DNA of 23,231 nt from NCBI GenBank assembly GCA_035353395.1, contig DAOPZL010000044.1, positions 1 through 23,231 on the forward strand, written 5' to 3'. Positions 13,713 to 21,250 of the stretch are shown here, piece by piece (positions within the stretch are counted from its first letter, which is position 1; each line of letters begins with the position of its first letter). The position numbers and the translations under genes are program-made. Source of the DNA: UBA1801 sp035353395. Its GTDB lineage: Bacteria; Acidobacteriota; Holophagae; Holophagales; Holophagaceae. Below the pieces are notes generated by a model. The model worked only from the letters and a program-made list of their open reading frames with translations, was not told the origin of the DNA and made no database searches.

Positions 13713-14300
13713 ATGAGCTGCACACCCACCCGCGAAGATGCCTGGAAGCTCCTGAAGGAGTACGTCCCCGGCGAGGCCCTCCAGCGCCACGCCCTGACCG
13801 TGGAGGCCGTGATGCGGCACATGGCCAGGAAGCGCGGCCAGGACGAGGAGGTGTGGGGCATCATCGGCCTCGTCCACGACCTGGACTACGAGCGGTATCC
13901 CGACGGGCACTGCGTGAAGGTGGTGGAGATCCTGGCCAGCCATGGCTGGCCCCAGGACTACATCCGCGCGGTGGTCTCCCACGGCTGGGGCATCTGCTCC
14001 GACACCGAGCCCCTCACGGACCTCGAGAAGACCCTCTACGCCATCGACGAGCTCACGGGCCTCGTGACCGCGGCGGCCCTGGTGCGTCCCTCGAAGAGCA
14101 TCCTGGACCTGCCGGCCAAGAGCGTCATGAAGAAGTGGAAGGACAAGTCCTTCGCGGCCGGGGCCAACCGTTCCGTCATCGAGCAGGGTGCCGCGCGGCT
14201 CGGGACCGAGCTCGCCACCCTGGTCCAGGACACCATCGACGGCATGCGCCCCGTGGCCGAGGCCATCGGCCTGAAGGGCAACCCGGCCGGCGCGCAGTGA
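13713..14300 (+). CDS. HD-domain (HDIG-type) protein, probable phosphohydrolase
   Basis: A 195-residue HD-superfamily protein. Metal-ligand candidates are H26 in LQRHALTVEAVM, the H55-D56 pair in GLVHDLDYERYP, H90 in VVSHGWGIC and D112 in YAIDELTGL, in the order expected of small HDIG hydrolases (about 180-200 residues). Relatives act on nucleotides or are uncharacterised, so no substrate is assigned. The ATG at 13713 is chosen over an upstream ATG because the MSCTPTREDAW start matches the usual length. Its ribosome site (AGAGGG) is weak. It is divergent from the thioredoxin operon and probably shares transcription with the GNAT gene 18 nt downstream. Confidence 0.82.
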   Translation: MSCTPTREDAWKLLKEYVPGEALQRHALTVEAVMRHMARKRGQDEEVWGIIGLVHDLDYERYPDGHCVKVVEILASHGWPQDYIRAVVSHGWGICSDTEPLTDLEKTLYAIDELTGLVTAAALVRPSKSILDLPAKSVMKKWKDKSFAAGANRSVIEQGAARLGTELATLVQDTIDGMRPVAEAIGLKGNPAGAQ

Positions 14301-14318
14301 CGGCGGCCTGACTCCCCC

Positions 14319-14660
14319 ATGCCCCTTGCGATCCGCCAGGCCAAGGCCGACGACGCCCTGAATCTCGCGGCCCTGGCCATCCAGGTCTGGCTGCACACCT
14401 ATGCCACCACCGGCATCCGGAAGGCCCTTGCCGAATACGTCCTGTCCGAATACACCCAGGCGCACTTCCTGGAACGGACGGCGGATCCCGCGCACCTGCT
14501 GCTCGTCGCCGAGGCAGACAACCACCTGGTNNNNNNNNNNNNNNNNNNNNNNNNNNNNNNNNNNNNNNNNNNNNNNNNNNNNNNNNNNNNNNNNNNNNNN
14601 NNNNNNNNNNNNNNNNNNNNNNNNNNNNNNCCGGCCTCCGCCCAGGAGCGGGCGGCATGA
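14319..14660 (+). CDS. GNAT-family acetyltransferase interrupted by an assembly gap
   Basis: About 70 residues are visible before the gap (MPLAIRQAKADDALNLAALAIQVWL...), matching the N-terminus of GNAT acetyltransferases (helix 1 and YATTGIRKALAEYVL). The acetyl-CoA-binding R/QxxGxG/A loop would lie in the N run. After the gap, nine codons (PASAQERAA) and a TGA continue in frame at the printed gap length. The TGA overlaps the next ATG as ATGA. As printed the protein would be only 113 residues, whereas the family is usually about 165-175, so the real gap is probably longer or the gene is damaged. The substrate is unknown. Confidence 0.65.
   Translation: MPLAIRQAKADDALNLAALAIQVWLHTYATTGIRKALAEYVLSEYTQAHFLERTADPAHLLLVAEADNHLXXXXXXXXXXXXXXXXXXXXXXXXXXXXXXXXXXPASAQERAA
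14531..14630. other. Assembly gap (100 N)
   Basis: Exactly 100 unknown bases inside the acetyltransferase gene. It probably marks a contig join of unknown length. Confidence 0.95.
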
Positions 14661-15490
14661 GATGGGGAATCCTGCTCCTGGCCCTGCTCGCGGGCTGCGT
14701 GGATCTCAGGACGGTGCGGGATTTCGCCGACGAGTCGGCCCGCTTCCCGGCCTACACGGACCTGACCGTCCGCTTCCGGGACACCTTCCGGAGGGAGGAG
14801 CCCTACCTCTGGGGCGAGGCCCTGGACACGGCCCGGGTCCACGACAGGAACCGGCAGGCCGCCTGCCGGGACCTGCTGGAGATCCACCGGACGCTGGTCG
14901 CCTACCTGCGGTCGCTCTCCGCCCTCGCGGGCGAGGGGGCCTTCGACGTGTCGGAGGGACTGGGGGAGGCGGCCTCCGGGATCCGGGCCCATGCCGGCTA
15001 CGGCGTCGAGGCGAGGCACGCCGCCGCCTGCGCGAGCCTCGCCCGGGTGGCGGCGCGGCGGACCGCCACGGCCCGGCAGGTGCGGGCGGTCCGGGACCTG
15101 GTCCGGGAGGCGGATCCCAGCCTGCAGCAGGTCCTGGAGGGCATGGCCGCGGCCGTCGCGTGCATCCGCAGGGCGAACGAGAACGAGCGGGACACCGTGG
15201 CCGGCCTGCTCTCGGTGGAGATTCCGTACGCGGACGCGGCCCAGGAGCGGCTGCTGGCGGCGCTCGCCAAGGCCCACCTCCAGGCCAGGCTCGAGGAATA
15301 CCGGGCGGCGGACGCGATGGGCGGCAAGGCTGAACGGGGGATCCGGAAGATCCAGGAGGGCCACCGGATGCTGGCCGAGGGCTCCGGCCGGCTCTCCCGC
15401 ACGGAGGCGAAGGCCTGGCTCGCCCAGTGCACCCAGGACCTCAAGGCCCTCCGGAGCGGGCTCCGGGGCCTGGGCCGGAACTCGGAGTAG
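14657..15490 (+). CDS. Predicted lipoprotein of unknown function
   Basis: A 277-residue protein starting MRWGILLLALLAGC. Residues 1-13 are a signal peptide with the lipobox LAGC, so C14 would be lipidated and the protein anchored to a membrane facing the periplasm. No domain is recognised. The mature part is almost entirely predicted helix, rich in Ala, Arg, Glu and Leu, with few strand or turn formers. This is consistent with a helical bundle or rod. The start overlaps the preceding stop as ATGA and the next gene begins 4 nt after its stop. Translational coupling with the small protein that follows suggests that they work together. I do not recognise a family. Confidence 0.7.
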   Translation: MRWGILLLALLAGCVDLRTVRDFADESARFPAYTDLTVRFRDTFRREEPYLWGEALDTARVHDRNRQAACRDLLEIHRTLVAYLRSLSALAGEGAFDVSEGLGEAASGIRAHAGYGVEARHAAACASLARVAARRTATARQVRAVRDLVREADPSLQQVLEGMAAAVACIRRANENERDTVAGLLSVEIPYADAAQERLLAALAKAHLQARLEEYRAADAMGGKAERGIRKIQEGHRMLAEGSGRLSRTEAKAWLAQCTQDLKALRSGLRGLGRNSE

Positions 15491-15494
15491 GGAC

Positions 15495-15896
15495 ATGGCC
15501 GAAGGGAACGGAACACCGCTCTTGGAATTCGCCGGGTGCCTCATGCGCGGCGCCGAGTCGCTGCACGCCCGTCTGGCCGGGGACATCGCCGCCGGACGGA
15601 TCGACCGGCCGACGGCCCGGCGGCTCTTCCAGGACGAGCTCGCCCTCCGGCAGCGGGCCGAGGCCCTCTGCGTGGAAGCGGCCTGCGGCGTGCGGCCTGG
15701 ACTCCTGGAGGCGAGGGAGGACCTCCTCCGGGCGGCCGACGAGGCCTCCGCCCGGATCAGGCAGCTCCAGGACGTCTCCCGGATCGTCGCCCTGGTCTCG
15801 GACCTCCTGGTCCTCGCGGCGGCGGTCGGCTCGGGCAAGGTGGATCTCCTCGCCCCGGCCCTGCTGGAACTGGGACGGGACGCCCGCGGTTCCTGA
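15495..15896 (+). CDS. Small helical protein of unknown function, partner of the lipoprotein
   Basis: A 133-residue protein starting MAEGNGTPLLEFAG, with GGAG 7 nt upstream of its ATG (the site lies in the last codons of the lipoprotein gene). It has no signal peptide. Most of it is predicted amphipathic helix (residues 18-95). A hydrophobic segment follows at about 97-112 (RIVALVSDLLVLAAAVG), which could insert in or lie on a membrane. Four Cys (15, 59, 64 and none near the C-terminus beyond) show no metal-site spacing. The 4-nt spacing to the lipoprotein gene implies a joint function that I cannot name. It converges with the HAD gene, with 15 nt between them. Confidence 0.65.
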   Translation: MAEGNGTPLLEFAGCLMRGAESLHARLAGDIAAGRIDRPTARRLFQDELALRQRAEALCVEAACGVRPGLLEAREDLLRAADEASARIRQLQDVSRIVALVSDLLVLAAAVGSGKVDLLAPALLELGRDARGS

Positions 15897-15911
15897 ACGC
15901 CCGCCGGGGGC

Positions 15912-16577
15912 TCAGGCGGCGCGGACCATCGCCTCCAGAGCCTCCGCGGCCTCCGCCAGGGAGGCGAACACCCTGGCGCACCGGGCGCGGACCGCCTCGG
16001 AGGGGGCGATCAAATCCGGCACCATGGCCACCGGCATCCCGGCCGCCCGGGCCGCCTCGATGCCGATGGGGGAGTCCTCGAACGCGAGGCACTCCCCGCA
16101 CGCACATCCCAGCAGGCTCGCGGCCTTCAGGTAGATCTCCGGCGAGGGCTTCCCGGCCTGGACCAGGTCCCGGGTGACCAGGGCATGGAAATAGTGCTCG
16201 ATCCCGGACAGCCAGAGCATCGAATGGGCGTAGAGGGCCCGGCTGGAGGTGCCCAGGGCGACCCGGAGCCCCAGCCGCCTGGCCTCCGGGAGGATCCGCT
16301 CCACGCCGGGCTTCACGGGCACCCCTCGTTCCGCGATCCGCTTCCGGAAGAGGTCCCGGTTCACGATCTCGGCGCGGTCGAAGGGGAACCTCCCCTCGAA
16401 AAGCCTGTCGTAGTAGGCCCGCGTCAGGACGTGATCGAGGCCGATGGTCCCCCGGACCACCTCCTCGGCGAGGTCGAAGCCGAGCGTGCGCGCCGCCTCC
16501 GCCCAGGTCTCGGCGGCCAGCCGCTCGGTGTCGAACAGCACCCCGTCCATGTCGAATACCAGTGCTCGCAGCGTCAC
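15912..16577 (-). CDS. HAD-superfamily phosphatase (beta-phosphoglucomutase-like)
   Basis: A 221-residue HAD hydrolase, subfamily I. Motif I is D9-M-D11-GVLFDTE (nucleophile and acid/base Asp), motif II is GTSSR, motif III is the Lys of AGKPSPEIY, and motif IV is FEDSPIGIEAA. A helical cap lies between motifs I and II. This is the beta-phosphoglucomutase/phosphoglycolate-phosphatase type, which acts on small phosphorylated sugars. The substrate cannot be assigned. The start is a GTG at 16577 with GGGGAG 4 nt upstream, placing motif I at the usual distance. It lies 97 nt downstream of the degenerate nucleotidase gene on the same strand and may be co-transcribed with it. Confidence 0.9.
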   Translation of the reverse strand: MTLRALVFDMDGVLFDTERLAAETWAEAARTLGFDLAEEVVRGTIGLDHVLTRAYYDRLFEGRFPFDRAEIVNRDLFRKRIAERGVPVKPGVERILPEARRLGLRVALGTSSRALYAHSMLWLSGIEHYFHALVTRDLVQAGKPSPEIYLKAASLLGCACGECLAFEDSPIGIEAARAAGMPVAMVPDLIAPSEAVRARCARVFASLAEAAEALEAMVRAA

Positions 16578-16674
16578 GTCACTCCCCGGGAAGATCCATC
16601 GGCGGGCCGGGCCTCGGTCCGTCTCCCGCGCGCCGAGCCCACAGTCTACCCCAGGCCGGTCCTGGATCCGCCCC

Positions 16675-18285
16675 TCAAGGCTGCTGCGCCAGGACGCGCT
16701 CCCGGTCCAGGTAGGGAATGGTGCGCCAGTTGCCGGCCAGGGGCACGGTCAGCAGGGGCTGCTTCAGCACGTAGTCGAGCAGGAGATTGCGCAGGGAGGC
16801 CGACGTGGTCATTTCCGCCTCCCCCGTGAAGCCCATGGCCGCCAGGTAGCCGCCCTTGCCCGCCAGGCGGGAGGAGGGAACGGCCAGGGTGAACTGCTGG
16901 GCATCCGTCACGGGCTCGTTCCGGTAGACGAGCGAGGCGACCCGCTGCCCCGCGGGCTTGGAGACGTCCAGCGCGTATTTCACCCCCGAGACCATGTCGT
17001 AGTCCGAGGGCGCCACCTCCCGGTTGAAGAGGTCGGGCTCGTAGCTCTTGTTGAAGAACCGGGCCGAGTGCTCGAGGTACTTCCGCAGCTGGGCGCCGCT
17101 GATCCGGATCCTCGCCACCCGGTCCTCGTCGGGGGCCAGGGCGTAGAACTGCCGGACCGAGGTGTGCCCCTTGGGAATGTAGATCCGGCTGCCGGGACTC
17201 GCGACGGCGGACAGCTGGGCCCCCGTCGCCTGCCGCAGGACCGTGTGGAGGAGCTGGACGAGGGCGGTGTCCTCCATGCGGGACCACCGCCCGTCCAGGT
17301 CCGTCGCCAGCTCGGTGGCGAAGGTGTCGAGGTAGGCCTCCGTCTCGGCCCGGAGCGCGGAGGTCAGGCTCAGGACCTGGGGATCGGGGAGGGTGCTCGG
17401 CCTGGGCTGTTCCAGGCGCAGGTCGGCGTCCTCCACCTTCCAGTGGAACCGCTCCTTCCGGATCCGCAGCTCCGCCACGCCCACGGCCTGGCCGAAGGCG
17501 CCGGCCTGGAGGACGGGCACCCCCGCCACCCGGGTCGCCTGGGGCGCCGAGCCGTTCCCCGCGAGGATGAGGTCGATGCCGGGCACCTTTTCCGCCAGGC
17601 ACCTCACGAAGGCGGATCCCAGGTCGTCGCAGGGGCCCGGCCGGAGGGAGCCGTGGACGGCCACGATGACGAGGTCCGCCTTCTCCTTGTCCCTCAGCTT
17701 GGGGATGAAGGTCCTGGCCGTCTCCACGGGATCCAGGAACCGCAGGTCCGCGGTCCCCGCCGGATCGGACTCCTTCGGGACCGAGGCGGCCGTGAGGCCC
17801 AGGATGGCCACCTGGACGCCCCCCACGGACACCTTGACATAGGGCGTGAAGGCCCCCTTCCCCGTCGAGGCGAAGACGGTGTTGGCGGACAGGAAGGGGA
17901 ACTGGGCCGCCTCCTCAGCGCCGCGCAGCAGCTTGAACCCGAAGTCGTAGTCGCGGTTCCCGACGACCATGGCGTGGTAGCCCAGGGCGTTCATGACGGC
18001 GACGGAGGGCTCCGGCAGCTCGGGCTTCAGGCAGTTGCGCACGTAGTTGACGGGATCCCCCGCGAGGACGTTCCCGCAATCCACCAACAAGGTGTTCGGG
18101 TTGTTGGCCTTGAGATTCCGGATCAGGGTGGCCGCCAGGGCCCACCCCCCGCTGGCAGGCTGGAGGGTGTAGGCGTCCTTGGGCAGGATGTGCCCCTGCA
18201 GGTCGGTGGTGGCCAGGACCTGGAGTCTCGCATCCTGGGCGCCGAGGAACAGGGTGCAGAGCAGGATGAGGATGGATCGGACCAC
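16675..18285 (-). CDS. Exported 5'-nucleotidase/CpdB-family protein with degenerate catalytic motifs
   Basis: A 536-residue secreted protein with a signal peptide (MVRSILILLCTLFLGAQ) and the two-domain plan of UshA/CpdB nucleotidases. Most catalytic positions are altered. The D-x-H motif is D28-L-Q30, the metal-bridging Asp of GD is N72 in VDCGN, GNH is GN110-R111, and GHxH/Q is GN244-G-S246. D28, N110 and H211 (VAVHG) remain. The C-terminal ligand domain is better kept (YDMVSGVKYALDVSKP, and VPSSRLAGKGGY). A pseudoenzyme that binds nucleotides, or an enzyme with altered chemistry, is the likely outcome; an assembly error would not change so many separate motifs. The start is a GTG at 18285 with GGAGG 5 nt upstream. 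The HAD phosphatase gene follows. Confidence 0.82.
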   Translation of the reverse strand: MVRSILILLCTLFLGAQDARLQVLATTDLQGHILPKDAYTLQPASGGWALAATLIRNLKANNPNTLLVDCGNVLAGDPVNYVRNCLKPELPEPSVAVMNALGYHAMVVGNRDYDFGFKLLRGAEEAAQFPFLSANTVFASTGKGAFTPYVKVSVGGVQVAILGLTAASVPKESDPAGTADLRFLDPVETARTFIPKLRDKEKADLVIVAVHGSLRPGPCDDLGSAFVRCLAEKVPGIDLILAGNGSAPQATRVAGVPVLQAGAFGQAVGVAELRIRKERFHWKVEDADLRLEQPRPSTLPDPQVLSLTSALRAETEAYLDTFATELATDLDGRWSRMEDTALVQLLHTVLRQATGAQLSAVASPGSRIYIPKGHTSVRQFYALAPDEDRVARIRISGAQLRKYLEHSARFFNKSYEPDLFNREVAPSDYDMVSGVKYALDVSKPAGQRVASLVYRNEPVTDAQQFTLAVPSSRLAGKGGYLAAMGFTGEAEMTTSASLRNLLLDYVLKQPLLTVPLAGNWRTIPYLDRERVLAQQP

Positions 18286-18343
18286 CAGGACCTCCGGACG
18301 TTCCCTTTACGATACCTCACCGGTCCACTTCCACGGTCTTCGC

Positions 18344-18372
18344 TTGGTCCCCCGGGGGCGCGGGAGTAGACT
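18344..18372 (+). promoter_or_regulatory. Candidate promoter of the DUF6941-like gene
   Basis: TTGGTC (18344-18349) and TAGACT (18367-18372) are separated by 17 bp and lie 24 nt before the ATG at 18397. Both boxes are partial matches, and the spacer contains a CCCCGGGGG palindrome. Confidence 0.4.
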
Positions 18373-18396
18373 GATCCTTCGAGACTAGGAGCCTTC

Positions 18397-18855
18397 ATGC
18401 AAGAAGTGCAGATCAAAGCCCCCAAGCACGAATTCACGCTGCTGTGCGACGACATCCGCCAGGAGATGGGCGGCAAGGCCTCCCTCATGGGCCTGTACGA
18501 CCACCACATCGTGGTCCCCGAGGTCCCCTTCGTCCTTCCCAAGGTGTGCTTCTACACCCGCTTCTCCCGCATGGACGGAACCTTCAAGTTCGGCTTCTCC
18601 ATCGTGGCTCCCGGCGGCGAGCGCAAGGACATCATCCGCGACTCCGACGTGCAGATCCCTGAGGGCGCCAAGGAAGGCACCTTCAACGTCATCGCCTCTC
18701 CCTTCGAAGTGGCCGCCGAGGGCGTCTACGAGGTGATCCTCAGCCTCACCAAGGGCGCCGACCGCTTCGAGTACGTCTACAAGTTCGCCATCTCCAACGC
18801 CCAGCGCCTCCAGGCCGAATACGAGAAGGCCCAGGAAGCCGGCGCCGCCAACTAG
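18397..18855 (+). CDS. DUF6941-like protein of unknown function
   Basis: A 152-residue cytoplasmic protein without signal peptide or membrane segment. The N-terminal pattern FTLLCDDIRQEMGGKASLMGLYDHHIVVPE, seen here as LLCDDIRQE and GGKASLMGLY, followed by LPKVCFYTRF, resembles proteins I know as DUF6941 (name given from memory, moderate certainty). The middle looks like a beta-sandwich, and the C-terminus is a charged helix (ISNAQRLQAEYEKAQE). AGGAG lies 7 nt before the ATG. Codon use is more regular than in neighbours (mostly one codon per amino acid), suggesting good expression. The gene stands alone between its own promoter and a near-perfect terminator. No function is known to me. Confidence 0.75.
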   Translation: MQEVQIKAPKHEFTLLCDDIRQEMGGKASLMGLYDHHIVVPEVPFVLPKVCFYTRFSRMDGTFKFGFSIVAPGGERKDIIRDSDVQIPEGAKEGTFNVIASPFEVAAEGVYEVILSLTKGADRFEYVYKFAISNAQRLQAEYEKAQEAGAAN

Positions 18856-18873
18856 GCGGGAACGGAACCAGGG

Positions 18874-18900
18874 AAAGGGACGGGCCGGGCCCGTCCCTTT
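18874..18900 (+). terminator. Intrinsic terminator after the DUF6941-like gene
   Basis: AAAGGGACGGGC (18874-18885) and GCCCGTCCCTTT (18889-18900) form a perfect 12-bp stem with a 3-nt CGG loop ending in TTT. It begins 18 nt after the stop codon and is the clearest terminator in the window. Read-through of the A/T ends suggests that it may also work on the other strand. Confidence 0.85.
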
Positions 18901-18924
18901 CTGCACCCCATCGCCGCCGACGCC

Positions 18925-19929
18925 ATGATGGATCGATACCAGAAACAGCGCATCTTCCTCGGCCGGGACGCCGACGCCCGGCTGAGGGAACGGCGCGTGG
19001 CGATCGTCGGCCTGGGCGCCACGGGGTCGGTGCTGGCCACCTGGATGGTCCGGGCGGGGGTCGGCGAGGTGACCCTCCTCGACCGGGACGTGGTGGACCT
19101 CACGAACCTCCATCGCCAGATCCTCTACACGGAGCACGACCTGGGCAGGCCGAAGGCCCAGGCCGCGGCGGCCCACCTGGGGGCGGTGAACTCGGGCCTC
19201 CGCCTGAACCCCCTGGCGACGGACCTCACCTCCGGCAACGCCAGGGAGATCCTGGCCGGCCACGACCTGATCCTGGACGGCACGGACAATTTCGAGGCCC
19301 GCTACCTCATCAACGACGTCTCCATCCTGACCGGCACTCCCTGGATCTACACCGGGGTCATCGGCGGGGAGGGGATCGTCTGGCCCATCGCCCCCCCCGC
19401 GACTCCCTGCCTCCGCTGCCTCATGGCGCAGCCCCCGGCGGGCGGGGACGTCGACACCTGCGACAGCGCGGGGGTGCTCGGCCCCGGCGTCGGGATCGTG
19501 GCCAGCTGGGCGGCCATGGAGGCCCTTAAGATCCTCTCGGGGAGCGGCGAGCCCCAGCGGGAACTGGCGCGCTTCGACTTCTGGCACAACGAACGCCAGT
19601 TCGTCCGTCCCCCGAAGGTCCGCTGCCCCTACTGCAGCCGGGGACTGACCGAGTTCCTGGACGCCCGCTGGTCCATCCAGGCCTCCAGCCTGTGCGGGCT
19701 GGAGGGGGTGCAGATCCGCGTGAACCCGCCGGGGAACCTCCACCTGAAGGCGCTCCAGAAGCGCCTCGAACAGCGCACGGGCACGCCGTGGAAGTGCACG
19801 CCCCTCACCCTGGCCGGCCACGAGGGAGCGGTGGAAGTGATCCTCTTCAAGGACGGGCGCGCCCTCTTCCATGGCGCCATCACCCCGGAACGGGCGAGGA
19901 GCTGGTACTCGGAGGTCGTCGGATGCTGA
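18925..19929 (+). CDS. ThiF/MoeB-family E1-like adenylyltransferase with C-terminal extension
   Basis: A 334-residue E1-like enzyme that would adenylate the C-terminal Gly of a ubiquitin-fold sulfur carrier (ThiS or MoaD type) for thiamine or molybdopterin synthesis. Visible motifs are the nucleotide loop GLGATGS (29-35), R64 in NLHRQ, K77 in GRPKAQ and D121 in GTDNF. Zinc ligands are C162/C165 and C234/C237, and C179 (DTCDSAGVLGPG) sits at the ThiF persulfide-Cys position. Residues about 255-333 form an extra small domain ending ILFKDGRALFHGAI, which I recall from other MoeB/ThiF proteins. No carrier protein gene is in the window, so ThiF and MoeB cannot be separated. No clear ribosome site precedes the ATG-ATG start. 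It overlaps rdgB by 7 nt. Confidence 0.88.
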   Translation: MMDRYQKQRIFLGRDADARLRERRVAIVGLGATGSVLATWMVRAGVGEVTLLDRDVVDLTNLHRQILYTEHDLGRPKAQAAAAHLGAVNSGLRLNPLATDLTSGNAREILAGHDLILDGTDNFEARYLINDVSILTGTPWIYTGVIGGEGIVWPIAPPATPCLRCLMAQPPAGGDVDTCDSAGVLGPGVGIVASWAAMEALKILSGSGEPQRELARFDFWHNERQFVRPPKVRCPYCSRGLTEFLDARWSIQASSLCGLEGVQIRVNPPGNLHLKALQKRLEQRTGTPWKCTPLTLAGHEGAVEVILFKDGRALFHGAITPERARSWYSEVVGC

Positions 19930-20519
19930 CCCTGCTCCTGGCTTCGCGCAACACCCACAAGCTCCATGAGTTCCGGGAGCTCCTCCCGGAGGTCGCCTTC
20001 GTGCCCTGGCCCGCGGAGGCCCCGGAGATCCCCGAGGACGGCGCCTTCTTCCAGGACAACGCCCTGCAGAAGGCCACCTTCGCGCACGCCTGGTGGACCC
20101 GGCACGGCACCCAGCCGGTGGACGGGGTCCTGGCGGACGATTCGGGCCTCTGCGTGGACGCCCTCTGGGGCGGTCCCGGCGTCCTGAGCGCCCGCTTCGC
20201 CAAGGACCTGGCGCGGGACGCCAAGAACCGGAAGCTGCTGTCCATGATCCCCGCCGGGGCCGGGCGGACCGCCCGCTTCGTGTGCGTGCTGGCCCTGGTC
20301 CCGCGGGAGGGGGAACCCTTCACGGTGGGCGGATCCGTCGAGGGCACCCTGGCGCCGGAGCCCCGCGGCGAGGGGGGCTTCGGCTACGACCCCATCTTCC
20401 TGCCTGCCGGCCACGCCCGGACCTTCGGCGAGCTGCCTTCCGAGGTGAAGCACGCGCTCAGCCACCGCGGGCGCGCGGCGGGGGCGCTGCGGGAGCGGTT
20501 CGGGCCCGCGAAGCCCTGA
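19923..20519 (+). CDS. rdgB: Non-canonical purine NTP pyrophosphatase (RdgB/HAM1)
   Basis: A 198-residue house-cleaning enzyme that hydrolyses ITP, dITP and XTP to monophosphates, keeping deaminated purines out of DNA and RNA. The family signatures are complete: SRNTHKLHEFRELL (8-21), ADDSGLCVDALWGGPGVLSARFA (71-93, with catalytic D72/D73), GGFGYDPIF and the C-terminal SHRGRA. Length is normal. The ATG at 19923 has GGAGG 7 nt upstream and overlaps the end of the E1-like gene (GGATGCTGA), so translation is coupled. The start is fixed by the match of the first strand to the family. It converges with the unknown gene at 20527, 7 nt away. Confidence 0.95.
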   Translation: MLTLLLASRNTHKLHEFRELLPEVAFVPWPAEAPEIPEDGAFFQDNALQKATFAHAWWTRHGTQPVDGVLADDSGLCVDALWGGPGVLSARFAKDLARDAKNRKLLSMIPAGAGRTARFVCVLALVPREGEPFTVGGSVEGTLAPEPRGEGGFGYDPIFLPAGHARTFGELPSEVKHALSHRGRAAGALRERFGPAKP

Positions 20520-20526
20520 GGGAACT

Positions 20527-21015
20527 TCAGCCTTCCGCGGCGGGCGGCGGGTCCCCGGCAGGCGGCTCCGCCTTCGGCAGCGGCGCGCCCTCGGGGGGGA
20601 GCCCCTTCTCCCTCACGGCGGCGCCCTGCTGGTAGGCGTTGAGCACGGCGCTGCGCACCCGCTGGTAGCTGTTCTCGGTGACCTTGGTGCCGAAGGTGAT
20701 GGTGGCCACCACGTACCAGCTCTCCCCGTTGGGCAGGAGCTGGGGCGCCGAGACCTGGACCAGGGGCGGCATGATGGCGCTGGAGCTGTCCTCCCGCAGG
20801 TTCACGCAGATCGCGTCGCACCAGGCCTGGAGCCGCGGCGTGACCGCGAGGCCCTCCGCCGCGTCCTTCACCGTGATGCGCGCGTACATGGTGAAGAACA
20901 GCCTCAGCTGGGGCGGGTCCAGGCTGGTGTTGACGTAGCCCGCCATGGCGGAGATCTGCTGGAAATCCCGCTGGAGGGCCAGGAGCTTGGGGCTGGGCGG
21001 TAGCGGCTTGGCCAT
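20527..21015 (-). CDS. Conserved-looking protein of unknown function
   Basis: A 162-residue protein (MAKPLPPSPKLLALQRDFQQISAMAGYVNTSL...) with no signal peptide or membrane span. An N-terminal helix leads into LRLFFTMYARITVKDAAEGLAV. A central part follows with a strand-like WYVVATITFGTKV and a helix SYQRVRSAVLNAYQQG. The last 30 residues are a Pro/Ala/Glu linker-like tail. I do not recognise a domain. No ribosome site precedes the ATG at 21015; the frame stays open upstream but the sequence there looks non-coding. It is divergent from the cobalamin riboswitch leader and converges with rdgB, so it appears to be a single-gene unit. Confidence 0.6.
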   Translation of the reverse strand: MAKPLPPSPKLLALQRDFQQISAMAGYVNTSLDPPQLRLFFTMYARITVKDAAEGLAVTPRLQAWCDAICVNLREDSSSAIMPPLVQVSAPQLLPNGESWYVVATITFGTKVTENSYQRVRSAVLNAYQQGAAVREKGLPPEGAPLPKAEPPAGDPPPAAEG

Positions 21016-21106
21016 GGTGGAAGCAGTATCGCGCCGTTCCTGTCCGGAGGAGCGGCCGACTTTTTCCGGAAACCGGCGGATCCTTGCCCTCGCCGCCCGC
21101 CCGTGG

Positions 21107-21250
21107 AACCCTGGAAGCTCACATCGCCCCGGAAACCGGGAAGCAGGTGCGGGAAAGGCCCCTCGGCCTGCCCCATTCCTGCGCTGCCCCGCAACGGTGA
21201 GCACCTCGGCCGCGGATCCCGCCGCCGGGAGACCTGGCCCGAGCCACGGA
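21107..21250 (+). ncRNA. Cobalamin (B12) riboswitch aptamer
   Basis: The conserved cobalamin aptamer elements occur in order: GGGAAGCAGGTG (21138-21149), the B12 box GCTGCCCCGCAACGGTGAG (about 21183-21201) and GCCGGGAGACCTGGCCC (about 21224-21240). Binding of adenosyl- or other cobalamin is expected to repress the genes downstream. It precedes cobT by about 130 nt, on the same strand, exactly where regulation of B12 salvage would be placed. Boundaries are approximate because P1 was placed by eye (GCTC near 21116 with GAGC at 21241). Confidence 0.92.
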
